Assembly (NCBI GenBank): GCA_030432255.1
Contig: JAUIHS010000002.1
Span: forward strand, 62,001-126,000
From: Phycisphaerae bacterium
GTDB lineage: Bacteria > Planctomycetota > Phycisphaerae > Phycisphaerales > UBA1924
DNA length: 64,000 bases
Direction: 5' to 3'
A program made the position numbers and the translations under genes. A model generated the notes under the pieces. The model saw only the letters and a program-made list of their open reading frames with translations, was not told the origin of the DNA and searched no databases. Positions 42,536 through 51,439 of this stretch are shown here, one piece after another; positions within the stretch are counted from its first letter, which is position 1; each line of letters starts with the position of its first letter.

Positions 42536-43312
42536 ATGCCACGCTGGACACCGACATGCAGACTCCTCGCCGCAGCGCTTGCGCTGCCGGTGGTCTCATC
42601 GGCGTCCGCCGGCAACCGCGATGCCTGGCCGGTCCTGTGGGACAGCGAATACATCGACGGCGAGTCTTCCGCCGTCCTCCACGAGGAATTGGCTCCGGGT
42701 GTCTGGTCGGTCTACCTGCGTGACCTCGTCGAATCAGAGGGCGGTTTCCGCCAGGCGGCCGTCGCGCAGGAACTCGCGCGACTGGAGACCGACGTGACGC
42801 AGTCAATGGAATTGAGCTGGCGCGCCGAGGGGGTGGTGGTCAGCGGTGAACTGGAGATCGAGACGTCGTTCATCGCGGCGGAGATCTTCGGCGAACTGGA
42901 ATCGGTGGCGTGGGTTACCGCGATCGTCACAACGATCCACTACGAACTCACCGTGGATGGCGTTGTCGAATCGATGCGGCTCCATCACCTCGACATTCTC
43001 GATGAGCAATCATCGCCCAAGGCGTCGCGCCGCGAGTTGGCGGCACTGACGCCCGATGCGCCTGCCGCGTCCGCCAGCCGTTGCGAACGCGAGGCATTCG
43101 AAGTGCGTCAGCGCGACTGGTCACTCGCCATGCGACTGGACGGCGATCTGCTCCAGTTGTGCCTGGCCAATGCCGCGAGTTGCCTCAGCGCGGACCCGGT
43201 CGCGGGTCGTCTGAGCGCGGCGTGCTGCGTGACTTCGATGCTGAACGACCGCGCGGAAGCACTTCGTGGGGTGGACCTCGTGTGGGACATCCGCCGGGGC
43301 GGCTGCGAGTAA
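42536..43312 (+). CDS. Secreted protein of unknown function
   Basis: 258 residues with a signal peptide (CRLLAAALALPVVSSASA|G). The mature part is a mix of beta strands and acidic segments. Six Cys late in the protein (SRCEREAFE, LCLANAASCLS, AACCVT, GGCE) could form disulfides outside the cytoplasm. No known domain. It follows the acidic membrane protein by about 136 bases and may share a transcript. Confidence 0.72.
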   Translation: MPRWTPTCRLLAAALALPVVSSASAGNRDAWPVLWDSEYIDGESSAVLHEELAPGVWSVYLRDLVESEGGFRQAAVAQELARLETDVTQSMELSWRAEGVVVSGELEIETSFIAAEIFGELESVAWVTAIVTTIHYELTVDGVVESMRLHHLDILDEQSSPKASRRELAALTPDAPAASASRCEREAFEVRQRDWSLAMRLDGDLLQLCLANAASCLSADPVAGRLSAACCVTSMLNDRAEALRGVDLVWDIRRGGCE

Positions 43313-43329
43313 GCGCGGTTTGACCTTCC

Positions 43330-44649
43330 TTGAGAGTATCCGGGGCATTCAGGCCATTCGTACAAAATTACACGGTGGGATTTGTCAGTCTTTCGCGGGA
43401 TCCCCTATCCTCTCCGCATCACTTCCGAGGCCGGAGAGACGCCATTCCCAGCAATTCGACAGATCAGACCGACGCCGGAACGCTCGAACGCCTCCGACAA
43501 CTGGGGGAAGACCTCGGTCATGCCCTCCGCAATCTCGTCGATGCCTACCCCGATGGCCCCCACAGACCCACGTCGCTCTCGCGCCTCGTCGATATGAACC
43601 GCGTCACCACCTCCCGACTGCTCAACGGCATCGGCAGAGATGACCCCTACGAAGTTCTTCAGCAGATCCCCGGACCGGAGTCGCTGCGCGGCTTCACGGA
43701 TGCCGCCGGACGCCTCCGCGTCGCACCCGATCTCGTCGAACGCGCCGTCGAACAGGTCGATGCCTTCAGCGAAATCATCCGCTCACAGTTCGGCACGCGC
43801 GATGCGCTCAACGCGGCGATCAGTTCCTCCAGCGAAGCGGTGCAGAAGAAGTTCCACGAAGCGAGTCGTTACGACGTCTACAAGGGCATGCGCCAACTCC
43901 TCGGTGTCGACGCCGAGACCTGGCTTACCTCCATGTTCTTTATGCCCAACCCCGAAGATGAAGAAGCGGTTTCCGTGACAACCATCCATGGCACGCTCGC
44001 CATGCGACGACTGCGGCCGGATGTCAACGTCTACTTCACCTTCGGGGCACCCTACCACGCCCCCGGTCAGGAACCCGATCCGTCCGGCAGCCGCATCGCG
44101 CTGGATGAATTCTACGAGAACGATCCGGCGCCACTCATCACCGAGAACACCGAGGGACAGATCGTGCATCGACTGGCCCACGGCGAGATCGGCAAGCAGT
44201 CCGTCGTCGACATGCTCGCTGTCAGCTACGCGGCTCGGGGATCGCGGCGAAATGCACAACCCGGCAAGCCGCGACGCGGCGTCGCGATCTTTCCTGATGT
44301 GCCGGTGCGCCAACTCTTCTGTGATGCGCTGGTGCATCGCGACCTGTTCAAGGGCGATGTCCCTGAACTGCTGGTGTACAACCCGGGTGTTCGCGGCCCG
44401 GCGAATCCCAACGATCCGACACGCGATGTGGATCGCGTGGAAGTGCCCGAGCAGATCAAGGTGGTTCCCGCCGGCCCGGACCAGTTCGATGTTCCGGATG
44501 TGCCCAACTATGCAGGCATGATCCATCGGACCATGCAGACGCTCAGCGTGACGCCCGATGACTTCCGCGTGTACCGCCTGCGCATGAACTACCCGGTGCA
44601 CGGGTTCCAGTTCGTGATGGCGTTCAGGTCGGAGCGCACGGATCAGTGA
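43330..44649 (+). CDS. HTH-domain protein with large unknown C-terminal domain
   Basis: Up to 439 residues. The frame opens with TTG 43330, and a GTG at 43375 or a start further on is as likely, since the first 40 residues look non-coding. After a helical segment (LRQLGEDLGHALRNLVDAYP) comes an HTH-like stretch (TSLSRLVDMNRVTTSRLLNGI) of the LacI/XRE kind. The remaining 300 residues contain VTTIHGTLAMRRLRPDVNVYFTFGAPYH, FPDVPVRQLFCDALVHRDLF and VYRLRMNYPVHGFQFVMAF. I do not recognise that domain. It is possibly a sensor-type transcription regulator. Confidence 0.68.
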   Translation: MRVSGAFRPFVQNYTVGFVSLSRDPLSSPHHFRGRRDAIPSNSTDQTDAGTLERLRQLGEDLGHALRNLVDAYPDGPHRPTSLSRLVDMNRVTTSRLLNGIGRDDPYEVLQQIPGPESLRGFTDAAGRLRVAPDLVERAVEQVDAFSEIIRSQFGTRDALNAAISSSSEAVQKKFHEASRYDVYKGMRQLLGVDAETWLTSMFFMPNPEDEEAVSVTTIHGTLAMRRLRPDVNVYFTFGAPYHAPGQEPDPSGSRIALDEFYENDPAPLITENTEGQIVHRLAHGEIGKQSVVDMLAVSYAARGSRRNAQPGKPRRGVAIFPDVPVRQLFCDALVHRDLFKGDVPELLVYNPGVRGPANPNDPTRDVDRVEVPEQIKVVPAGPDQFDVPDVPNYAGMIHRTMQTLSVTPDDFRVYRLRMNYPVHGFQFVMAFRSERTDQ

Positions 44650-44716
44650 GTAGTGAACACGGAACCGCGGCCGTGGCTTCTCCAGGCATCTCGCGCCCCG
44701 TGATTCAACTCCGGAT

Positions 44717-46306
44717 ATGCTCCGCAGCATGAGAAGATCCGTCACCTTCCGGATCTCAAGGCTGGTCGCGGCTGTCGCCTTCGCAGCCGCGCTGGCGGTT
44801 GCCGTTGTTGCGTTCGGCATGGAACGCCGTGCGCACATCGATGGGCAGGACAATCGTCTGCGTGCCGCCGCTGCGGCGCTGCCGCTCCTGCTCCCGTCGG
44901 ATTTTCATGATCGTGCACTGCGGGGTGAGGTGACGGCGTCCGAGCACGCCGCACTGCTGAACAGCATCGAAGAGCATTCGGAGCGTGCCGATGTTCCACT
45001 GCTCTACACCTACGTCCTGACTGATGACGGGGCTGCTATCGCCATCTGTATCCCCACGCCGCAGATGCGCGCGGCAGGCGAGTCCTTCGCACTGATGACG
45101 CCTGATCCCACACCGCCAGGTGCCGTTGTGAAGGCTTTTGAGTCCGGCGAGGTTCAGTTCTCGCAGTACCGCTCGCAGTACGGTGCTTTCCGATCCTGCT
45201 TCATGCCCCTCACAACGGTCGATGGCACACGCTATGTCGCCGGTGCGGACATCCTCGTCGAGAGCCTCCGTGCCTGGGTGATCAAGCGATTGCTGGTGAC
45301 GCTCGCAGCGGCATTGCTGGTCTCCCTTGTAGTCGGTGCGCTGGGCGCACGCGTCGGCCGGCGCATCGCGCAACCCTTCGCCCTGCTGGCCGCCGATGTT
45401 GACCGCCTCAATCTGGCGGATACGCTGACGCTCGACGAATCAGCCCTCGCACAACTTCAGCGACTCTCAGCGTCGGATGATGAAAGCGGACGCCTTGCAA
45501 ACGCACTCCTGCGCATGCGAGAACGCCTCGCGGGACAGGTGGAGGCGCTGCGCGAGGCAACCGCCGAACGAGAGAGAGTCGAGTCCGAACTCAATGTGGC
45601 TCGCTCCATTCAGCAGGCGCTGCTCCCCTCCTCACCGCCTCAACTCGAACACTTCGAAGTTCAGGGCTGGAGCCGCGAGATGGAACTCGTCGGCGGCGAT
45701 TTCTACTTCTGGACCGGGCACGATCCCACGACCGTGATCATCGCCGATGTGACGGGACACGGACTGGGGTCCGCCTTCATCGCAGCAACATGCCGGGCCC
45801 GCGCGGAAGCCATCATCGATGGTGAACCGGGACCCGCGGCGGCACTGACACGCCTCAACACGCTGATGTCCCGCGACCTCGTGGAAGGCCGCTTCGTGAC
45901 GCTCGCGGCGGCCATGCTGGACGATCGCACCGGGGCCGCATCAATCGGTTCGGCGGGGCATGGCCCGATCCTGCACGGGAGTCGTCAGTCAGGCGTGGTG
46001 ACGGAGATCGAGTCCACGGGCCTGCCACTCGGCGTGCTGCCGGAGCAGGTGTTTGACGACGACTGTTCCGTGATGATGTCCGTCGGAGACGTCATCGTGC
46101 TCGTGTCAGATGGTGTCACCGAACGGGTGAACGATTCGGGTGACATGTACGGCACCGCGCGCTTGACCGGATTGCTGGGCGAACTGCTCGCCGCGGACGC
46201 GACAGCCGAGTCGATCCTCGATCGCATCAAGGAAGATGTTGAGGCGTTCGCTGACGGAAGAGCAGCCACCGACGACACAACAGCCGTGGTGATTCGAAGG
46301 TGCTGA
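44717..46306 (+). CDS. Membrane PP2C/SpoIIE-type serine phosphatase
   Basis: 529 residues. Helix 1 (LVAAVAFAAALAVAVVAFG), a sensor domain outside the cytoplasm (about 35-185), helix 2 (LLVTLAAALLVSLVVGALGA), a HAMP-like linker with coiled coil (RMRERLAGQVEALREATAERERVESELNVARSIQQALLP) and the SpoIIE/RsbU phosphatase domain (about 310-529). Metal-binding Asp residues sit in GGDFYFW, IADVTGHG and SDGVTE ... DDTTAVVI. Such proteins dephosphorylate anti-sigma-factor antagonists in partner-switching pathways. No RsbW or RsbV partner is nearby. Confidence 0.92.
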   Translation: MLRSMRRSVTFRISRLVAAVAFAAALAVAVVAFGMERRAHIDGQDNRLRAAAAALPLLLPSDFHDRALRGEVTASEHAALLNSIEEHSERADVPLLYTYVLTDDGAAIAICIPTPQMRAAGESFALMTPDPTPPGAVVKAFESGEVQFSQYRSQYGAFRSCFMPLTTVDGTRYVAGADILVESLRAWVIKRLLVTLAAALLVSLVVGALGARVGRRIAQPFALLAADVDRLNLADTLTLDESALAQLQRLSASDDESGRLANALLRMRERLAGQVEALREATAERERVESELNVARSIQQALLPSSPPQLEHFEVQGWSREMELVGGDFYFWTGHDPTTVIIADVTGHGLGSAFIAATCRARAEAIIDGEPGPAAALTRLNTLMSRDLVEGRFVTLAAAMLDDRTGAASIGSAGHGPILHGSRQSGVVTEIESTGLPLGVLPEQVFDDDCSVMMSVGDVIVLVSDGVTERVNDSGDMYGTARLTGLLGELLAADATAESILDRIKEDVEAFADGRAATDDTTAVVIRRC

Positions 46307-46308
46307 GG

Positions 46309-46380
46309 ATGGGGAGTCGGAGACAGAAAGTGCCTTTGGCGGAGGGCGTCCACTCCCTCGACCCTGATCACTGATCCCTG
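46309..46380 (+). repeat. Degenerate composite element
   Basis: GGGGAGTCGGAGACAG, core AGTGCCTTTGGCGGAGGGCGTCCACTCC, then inverted CCCTGATCACTGATCCCTG. It lies between the converging PP2C and DUF4230 genes. Confidence 0.55.
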
Positions 46381-46386
46381 CGACTC

Positions 46387-47061
46387 TTACACCCCGACCA
46401 GTTTGCGGCTGAGTTCTTCCTCGACCTCGATGTCGCCGGCGCGCTTGTCGTCATCGTCTGACCAGATGATCTCGATGCGAACGTCGAACATCTCAAGCAG
46501 AGCATCCAGATGACGCTCGATGCTTCGGCGGGCGTCGGACAGGTACTGTGACTCGCATTCGTCGAACAACGCCGCGGCCTGATCCTGCGCCGACTGCATG
46601 AGGTGCTTCTGGGTTTCGGCATTCATCTGGATGACATCGAGCAGTCCGAGGATGCGTCCAGCCTGGATGTCGTAGGGGGTCACGTCAGTCAATCGCAGCG
46701 TGCCTTCGATCGGCGGGAGCGAGACTCGGAAGAAGCCGGGTGATGTTTCTTCGACATCCGCCATGCGCAGGCGCGAGAGGTCGATGTAGTACTGCTTGTC
46801 GAAGTGGAAGATCATGGCGAGCTTGGCCTGGCTCAGCAGGATCGGCGGCAGCCATGCCCATCCCTTCTTGGATGTCACGATCTCCTTGGCATGGACTTCG
46901 AGTCCGATGAGTTTGCCGACCGCGCGGACGCGCTCGGCAACCACTTCGCGCTCCATCCGCACCTCGGCGTTCTTCGTGCCACGCCTGGTCAGAAGCACCA
47001 CGACGAGCGTTACAGCAACGCCCGCAATGATTCCAACAACAATCGTCAGGAAGTCAAACAT
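46387..47061 (-). CDS. DUF4230-like membrane-anchored protein
   Basis: 224 residues. N-terminal membrane helix (FLTIVVGIIAGVAVTLVVVLLT), a basic coil, then the DUF4230 pattern: GLEVHAKEIVTSKKGWAWLPPIL.S.AKLAMIFHFDKQYYIDLS and FRVSLPPIEGTLRLTDVTPYDIQ. A helical and acidic tail follows. Function of the family is unknown. It is preceded by a membrane-protein gene 35 bases upstream on the same strand. Confidence 0.8.
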   Translation of the reverse strand: MFDFLTIVVGIIAGVAVTLVVVLLTRRGTKNAEVRMEREVVAERVRAVGKLIGLEVHAKEIVTSKKGWAWLPPILLSQAKLAMIFHFDKQYYIDLSRLRMADVEETSPGFFRVSLPPIEGTLRLTDVTPYDIQAGRILGLLDVIQMNAETQKHLMQSAQDQAAALFDECESQYLSDARRSIERHLDALLEMFDVRIEIIWSDDDDKRAGDIEVEEELSRKLVGV

Positions 47062-47096
47062 CGTGCCTTCTTCTTTGGAGCCGGACAGCGCCGCTT

Positions 47097-47783
47097 TCAG
47101 CGGGCCGTCGTCGAGCCCTCTTCAATCTGACCCACCTCAAAGGCACGGATCAGAAGATGCCCGCTGACAGAAACCAGGGCTCCGAGAAAAATGCCGCCCA
47201 GTATCAGCGTCACAGTCAGGATAGGCTTCGAAAGTCCCATGACCTGAGATCGGATGCCGGGAACGACAAAAAGGCCCAGGATCGCCACCACGGGAACCCC
47301 AAAGGCGAGGCCGCGGAACAGGTAGGGCAGGGACTTCGACGGATTGCGGCTCAGCACAGTGAGGGCCGATAAGCCGCCCATGAGCACGCCAAGCCCGACC
47401 TGGGCCAGGGCGATGGGCAGGACCACGAATCCACGGATCTCCATGGGCGGCAGATTCTCGCCCGCCAGTCTCGCTCCGAGGGCACGCTCGCTGAGCATCG
47501 CCGCGACGAAGAGGATCCCGCCGACGGTGAGCATGGTGAGGGCCGGTGCGTTGCGGAGGCGTCCGATCCCCACGGCGATGCCGAAGAGGCATGCGACCAG
47601 TGCCACCGCCTCAAAGCCGACCCCGAACCAGCGGTGGTCGCTGTCGCTCATGGGGAGCATGAACACGCCCAGCAGGGCAATGACCCCTGCAACAAGGGAG
47701 ATGAGGAGGCAGAGGACGCGGATCAGTTTGGGTGTTTCGTCAGACACGGTGGCTTTCTCATCGGCAGGACCGGTATCGGACAT
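47097..47783 (-). CDS. Polytopic membrane protein of unknown function
   Basis: 228 residues with about six membrane helices (for example LCLLISLVAGVIALLGVFML, ALTMLTVGGILFVAAML, LPIALAQVGLGVLMGGLSAL, ILTVTLILGGIFLGALVSVS) and a short acidic N-terminus. No family recognised. It probably forms an operon with the DUF4230 gene. Confidence 0.75.
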   Translation of the reverse strand: MSDTGPADEKATVSDETPKLIRVLCLLISLVAGVIALLGVFMLPMSDSDHRWFGVGFEAVALVACLFGIAVGIGRLRNAPALTMLTVGGILFVAAMLSERALGARLAGENLPPMEIRGFVVLPIALAQVGLGVLMGGLSALTVLSRNPSKSLPYLFRGLAFGVPVVAILGLFVVPGIRSQVMGLSKPILTVTLILGGIFLGALVSVSGHLLIRAFEVGQIEEGSTTAR

Positions 47784-47825
47784 GACCGGGGGTCCCTGCT
47801 CCTACGACATCGGGGTAGCTCGGGT

Positions 47826-48695
47826 TCAGGTGGCCGACGGATGCCAGATCGTCTTCATCTCCACGAAGGGCTCAATCCACCATGGGGATTCGCACCCGTC
47901 CGCGTCGTACCACGCCGCATCGTCCACCTCGCGGATCTCGATCCGCTTGATGTTCTCGGCTGCGCCCATCCGAAGGGCGCGGGCGTCGTCCTCGTCGAGG
48001 TTCGCCGCGTGAATGGCGTTGATCTCGCGGTGTCCGGCGATCCACGGCAGAAGGTCGGCGCGGGGGCCGGTCAGGATGTTCACGACGCCGGCGGGTACAT
48101 CGCTGGTGGCGCACACCTCGCCGAAGAGCGAGGCGACCAGTGCGGCCTGCTCGCACGCGACGACCACCGCGGCAGAGCCGCCGCAGATTGCAGGCGCGAG
48201 GAGCGAGACAAGTCCGAGGAGGTACGGCTCGTCGGGGCAGACGACTGCGACGGTCCCGGTGCCTTCGGGGACGGTGAAGTTGTAGAAGGGCCCGGCGATG
48301 GGGTTGTTGCATCCCAGGACCTGTGCGTACTTATCGGCCCAGCCTGCGTAGCCGACGAGTCGGTCGACGGACGCCTCGACCTCTTTGCGTGCCGCTCGGA
48401 TGGGGCAGCCGGAGACGCTCTTGATGGCGGCGGCGAACTCCTCGCCCTTCCCCTCGAGCATCTCTCCCAGGCGGTAGAGGATCTGGCCCCGGTTGTAGGC
48501 GGTGCGTCGGCTCCAGCCACCGGCGGCCTTATGGGCGGCGCCGACGGCATCGCGGAGGTCCTTCCGGGAGGCGTGGCAGATGTGGGCCAGGACCTTGCCA
48601 TCGGGCGCTTTGACGGGGAGGCTTCGTCCGGACTCGCTTCGCGGGAAGGAGCCGTTCACGTACAGCTTGTAGGTCTTGAGCACTGGAATTCGCAT
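47826..48695 (-). CDS. Reduced aldehyde-dehydrogenase-superfamily protein lacking the catalytic segment
   Basis: 289 residues against about 480-500 for a full ALDH. The N-terminal coenzyme-binding half aligns well (YKLYVNGSFPRSESGRSLPVKAP, GWSRRTAYNRGQILYRLGEMLEGKGEEFA, GPFYNFTVPEGTGTVAVVCPDEPYLLGLVSLLAPAICGGSAAVVVA, DVPAGVVNILTG), and the last residues (VEMKTIWHP) match an ALDH C-terminus. The part with the general base Glu and the GQ.C nucleophile is missing. Similar short partners exist next to a full ALDH in deoC clusters of other bacteria; here no partner is adjacent. It probably cannot oxidise aldehydes alone. Confidence 0.85.
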   Translation of the reverse strand: MRIPVLKTYKLYVNGSFPRSESGRSLPVKAPDGKVLAHICHASRKDLRDAVGAAHKAAGGWSRRTAYNRGQILYRLGEMLEGKGEEFAAAIKSVSGCPIRAARKEVEASVDRLVGYAGWADKYAQVLGCNNPIAGPFYNFTVPEGTGTVAVVCPDEPYLLGLVSLLAPAICGGSAAVVVACEQAALVASLFGEVCATSDVPAGVVNILTGPRADLLPWIAGHREINAIHAANLDEDDARALRMGAAENIKRIEIREVDDAAWYDADGCESPWWIEPFVEMKTIWHPSAT

Positions 48696-49083
48696 GCGTT
48701 GCGCCTCTTGGGGGGCGGGAGGATCTCACGGGTACTTGATTGTAACCCGTCCGATCGCCACCCATCACGTCCGAGAATTGACCCAGAGTGCTCATCCCGC
48801 CTCGGATTCCCATTTCGCCCAGATATTTCCCAAGTGCGGATGGGAAATCCGGCAAAAATGTCTGGCCTGTGCGCTTTTTCAGTGAAGAATGGATTTGGCA
48901 ATTGAGCCAAACCCTGTCCAGTGGATCGAGCATATGTTCGCGGTCTGGTCTCCATGTGTGATCACGATGGCGGTGTCGCTCGACCGGGGGGTGCGGATGA
49001 ACTGAGAGGCTGGGGGGCCTTTCGGCACTGGGCAACGAGTGAGAGCGCGGGCCTGGACGCTCGTGGAGAGGGGTGAGTGTGTC
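48696..49083 (+). other. 388-bp divergent intergenic region
   Basis: No ORF. It is less GC-rich than its surroundings. It contains an inverted pair ATTCCCAT ... ATGGGAAATCC around 48807-48850 and ACGGGT ... ACCCGT (48737-48759). It should hold the promoters of the short ALDH gene and the HTH-receiver gene. Confidence 0.4.
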
Positions 49084-49689
49084 ATGGGGTCCGAGAAGAG
49101 CCCGGACTGGGCCGAGAAGAAAATCTTCACGACCGGCGAAGCGGCCGTCCTCTGCAAGGTGAGCCAGCAGACGATTATCCGTTGCTTCGACAAGGGTCAA
49201 TTGACAGGCTTTCGAGTCCCCGGGTCGCGGTTCCGCCGCATCCCCCGCGAGGACCTCCTGGACTTCATGGAACGCAATGGCATTCCGACGGATCCGCTGA
49301 CCGGCATGGAGCAGGATCGGACGCGCGTACTCCTGCTGCTGGGCGACTCGGGTCTCTCGGCCGATATCGCCGGTGCGCTTCGCGGCGCAGGCGTCGAAGT
49401 TCTGACCTCCGGCGCGGCCTTTGCCGCCGGTCTTCTCGCGGCCGATATGAAGCCGACGACGATCGTGGTTGACGGTGACGTTCTCGGAGTTGACATGGTT
49501 GAGGCCTGTCGTGCCGTGCGCACATCTGACGCGGTCCGTGACGCGCAGGTGCTTGTGGTGTCATCGGGGCTGTCGACGGATGACGTTCGTGCCCTGCTCG
49601 AAGCCGGCGCCAATGAGATCCTCACGACGCCCGACGCCACGTCGCTGGTTGCGAAGATTCGCAATCACCGACGGGCCGCGGGCGAGTAG
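49084..49689 (+). CDS. Excisionase-like HTH fused to a degenerate receiver domain
   Basis: 201 residues from the ATG at 49084 (GAGAGGGGTGAG upstream); a GTG at 49039 gives a longer version. Residues 14-66 are a MerR/excisionase-type winged HTH (FTTGEAAVLCKVSQQTIIRCFDKGQL ... RRIPREDLLDFM). Residues 80-195 are a receiver domain with Asp130/Asp132 in IVVDGDVLG as candidate phosphoacceptors, but the N-terminal acid pair is GDS and the usual Lys of the LTKP motif is Thr (ILTTP). It may therefore work without phosphorylation. It is a DNA-binding regulator of unknown target, followed by another receiver protein. Confidence 0.87.
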   Translation: MGSEKSPDWAEKKIFTTGEAAVLCKVSQQTIIRCFDKGQLTGFRVPGSRFRRIPREDLLDFMERNGIPTDPLTGMEQDRTRVLLLLGDSGLSADIAGALRGAGVEVLTSGAAFAAGLLAADMKPTTIVVDGDVLGVDMVEACRAVRTSDAVRDAQVLVVSSGLSTDDVRALLEAGANEILTTPDATSLVAKIRNHRRAAGE

Positions 49690-50009
49690 CCATCCAGGCC
49701 GTCCATCTTCGACATGTCGAACCTGCGACCTTGCGTTCTGTAGAGCGTCTGTGTTCCGGTATGCCTTCGCGGAGCCCCCAATAACTTCAGTGTTGCGCTT
49801 CCGGACCGTTTCCACCTGCGCCAGACGGTCTGACCCGACTGGCCGGTACACGCCGGGCGATGGTGATGGAATTGGTTCTTCCCTGCTTGACCGCTCGCCG
49901 CCTCACGCCGAAAGACTGGGCATCGTCGGGGCGACAGTTGGCCCGTCCACGGGTGACCTGATCGGGTTGTCGTCCTCGATGTCTGAGTGCAGGAAGGTTC
50001 TGGAGGCAC
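49690..50009 (+). other. 320-bp intergenic region between two receiver-domain genes
   Basis: No supported ORF and no repeat array. A GGAGG ribosome-binding site lies at its right end. I see no clear terminator or promoter. Confidence 0.35.
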
Positions 50010-51194
50010 ATGATGAACGACCCACATGCACCGGATCAGCACAGCGGACCTGCCGGGCGCCCGCGCCCGACACGGGATGCGGGGATACCCGACGGCTCGG
50101 CGCCGCCGCCTCTGCCGAAGGTCCTGGTCGTTCACGGCCATGCCCGCACCCGCTCCGGCCTGATTCGGCGCGTTCGTCCCGGCGCGATGCTGTGCGAGGG
50201 GACGGACACGCTCGAGCACGCCCGATTGCTCCTGGATGCGCATGACTACGACCTCGTCGTGATTCACGATGCGCTGGCGGACGGCCCGGGCTTCGACCTT
50301 GTCACCGAACTTGACAGCGCCGGCCGCGCCACCCGCTGCCTCGTCACGTCCGATGAACCGGACATGTCGGGGACTGGTGAGGCATTCGCCGCCGGCGCGA
50401 TCGACTACATCGGCGTCTCCTGTGACGGCGCCGAACTGCGCAAGCGTCTCCTGCGCGCTGCAGCCGTTGTCCGGCGTGAGCGTGATCGCGACGAGCATGT
50501 CGAGAATCTGCAGGAGGCCTGCCGCACACTCAACGGCGCCCGTCGGGACATCTCCGAGCGCGTCGGTTCCCTCTGCGACGACCTGGTCGACGCGTACAAC
50601 GATCTGGCGGATCAGATGACCCATGTGACCCTTGCAACTGAGTTCCGGTCCCTTGTTCAGCAGGAACTGGATGTCGAGGCGCTGCTCCGGACCACGCTGG
50701 AGTACATGCTCTCCAAGACCGGTCCGACGAACGCGGCGGTCTTCCTTCCCACCGGTCACACGGACTACAGCCTTGGCGCGTACATCAACTATGACATACC
50801 GCGCGACACGGTTGACATGCTGCTCGATCACCTGGCGGACATCCTGGCACCTCGCTTCGCGCATGAGACGGAGATGATCTGGTGCACGTCCGATGCGGAC
50901 CTGGCCCGCTGGATCGGTGAGGATGCCTCATGGCTCAGCGGATCTCACATGGTTTCGTTCACGTGCATGCGGAAGGGCGAAGCCCTCGCGATCGTGACGC
51001 TCTTCCGCGATCACACGAATCCCTTCTCCGACGAAGTCGTCGATCGCTTCCGAGTGCTCACCGCGATCTTCGGTGAACAACTCGCGCGCATCATCCGCAT
51101 CCACAACCGCATGCTCCCGGAGGATGAGTGGCCGGGCTTCGAGTTCGAAGAGGATGAGTGTGATGGGGAAGACGATCATGGCCTTGCGGCGTGA
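50010..51194 (+). CDS. Degenerate receiver domain plus GAF-like sensor protein
   Basis: 394 residues. After a Pro-rich start, residues about 36-155 form a receiver domain. The phosphoacceptor-like Asp sits in LVVIHDALADGPGFD, but the acid pair is HGHA and the conserved Lys is missing. A coiled coil (RRERDRDEHVENLQEACRTLNG) leads to a GAF-like domain (about 215-365: LVQQELDVEALLRTTLEYML ... AAVFLP ... FSDEVVDRFRVLTAIFGEQLARII), which may bind a small ligand. The tail is acidic. No output enzyme is present, so it may act by protein contact with the HTH-receiver protein upstream. Confidence 0.84.
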   Translation: MMNDPHAPDQHSGPAGRPRPTRDAGIPDGSAPPPLPKVLVVHGHARTRSGLIRRVRPGAMLCEGTDTLEHARLLLDAHDYDLVVIHDALADGPGFDLVTELDSAGRATRCLVTSDEPDMSGTGEAFAAGAIDYIGVSCDGAELRKRLLRAAAVVRRERDRDEHVENLQEACRTLNGARRDISERVGSLCDDLVDAYNDLADQMTHVTLATEFRSLVQQELDVEALLRTTLEYMLSKTGPTNAAVFLPTGHTDYSLGAYINYDIPRDTVDMLLDHLADILAPRFAHETEMIWCTSDADLARWIGEDASWLSGSHMVSFTCMRKGEALAIVTLFRDHTNPFSDEVVDRFRVLTAIFGEQLARIIRIHNRMLPEDEWPGFEFEEDECDGEDDHGLAA

Positions 51195-51204
51195 ATGTGC
51201 GCGT

Positions 51205-51256
51205 AGGCAACGCGGCACTCGGCATTGAGGCATTTGGCATTGCGGCATTTGGTTGA
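51205..51256 (+). repeat. Heptamer array
   Basis: GGCAACG, C, GGCACTC, GGCATTG, A, GGCATTT, GGCATTG, C, GGCATTT. It begins 10 bases after the stop of the receiver/GAF gene. Confidence 0.7.
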
Positions 51257-51280
51257 GCGCGCGTCGTGCGAGTTGAAAAA

Positions 51281-51321
51281 GAGAGGGAGCCGCGACGCCT
51301 CCTCCAGACACCGCGGCTCCC
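51281..51321 (-). terminator. Hairpin terminator, probably used on both strands
   Basis: Ten-bp stem GGGAGCCGCG/CGCGGCTCCC (51285-51294 with 51312-51321). On minus it is followed by TCTCTTTTTC; on plus by GTTTCTC. The better T-run is on the minus strand, ending a transcript from the small ORF at 51344. Confidence 0.75.
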
Positions 51322-51343
51322 GTTTCTCTACTCTCTCCCAGAG

Positions 51344-51439
51344 TCAGTCGACGCCTGCGCATTGACAGACGACAACGGCGCGCATGGCACCACGGGCGTG
51401 GAGCGTCGCGTTTGTCGTACAGATGCGCGGGGTCTTCAT
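51344..51439 (-). CDS. Possible 31-residue small ORF
   Basis: Minus-strand ATG at 51439 with AGAGGA 3 bases upstream. The peptide starts MKTPRICTTNATLHARG and ends VVVCQCAGVD. A TATGAT box lies about 70 bases upstream on minus, and a strong terminator with T-run follows 23 bases after the stop. The unit (promoter-like box, ORF, terminator) is coherent but short, so chance is possible. No gene follows on that strand, so it is not a normal attenuator leader. Confidence 0.3.
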   Translation of the reverse strand: MKTPRICTTNATLHARGAMRAVVVCQCAGVD

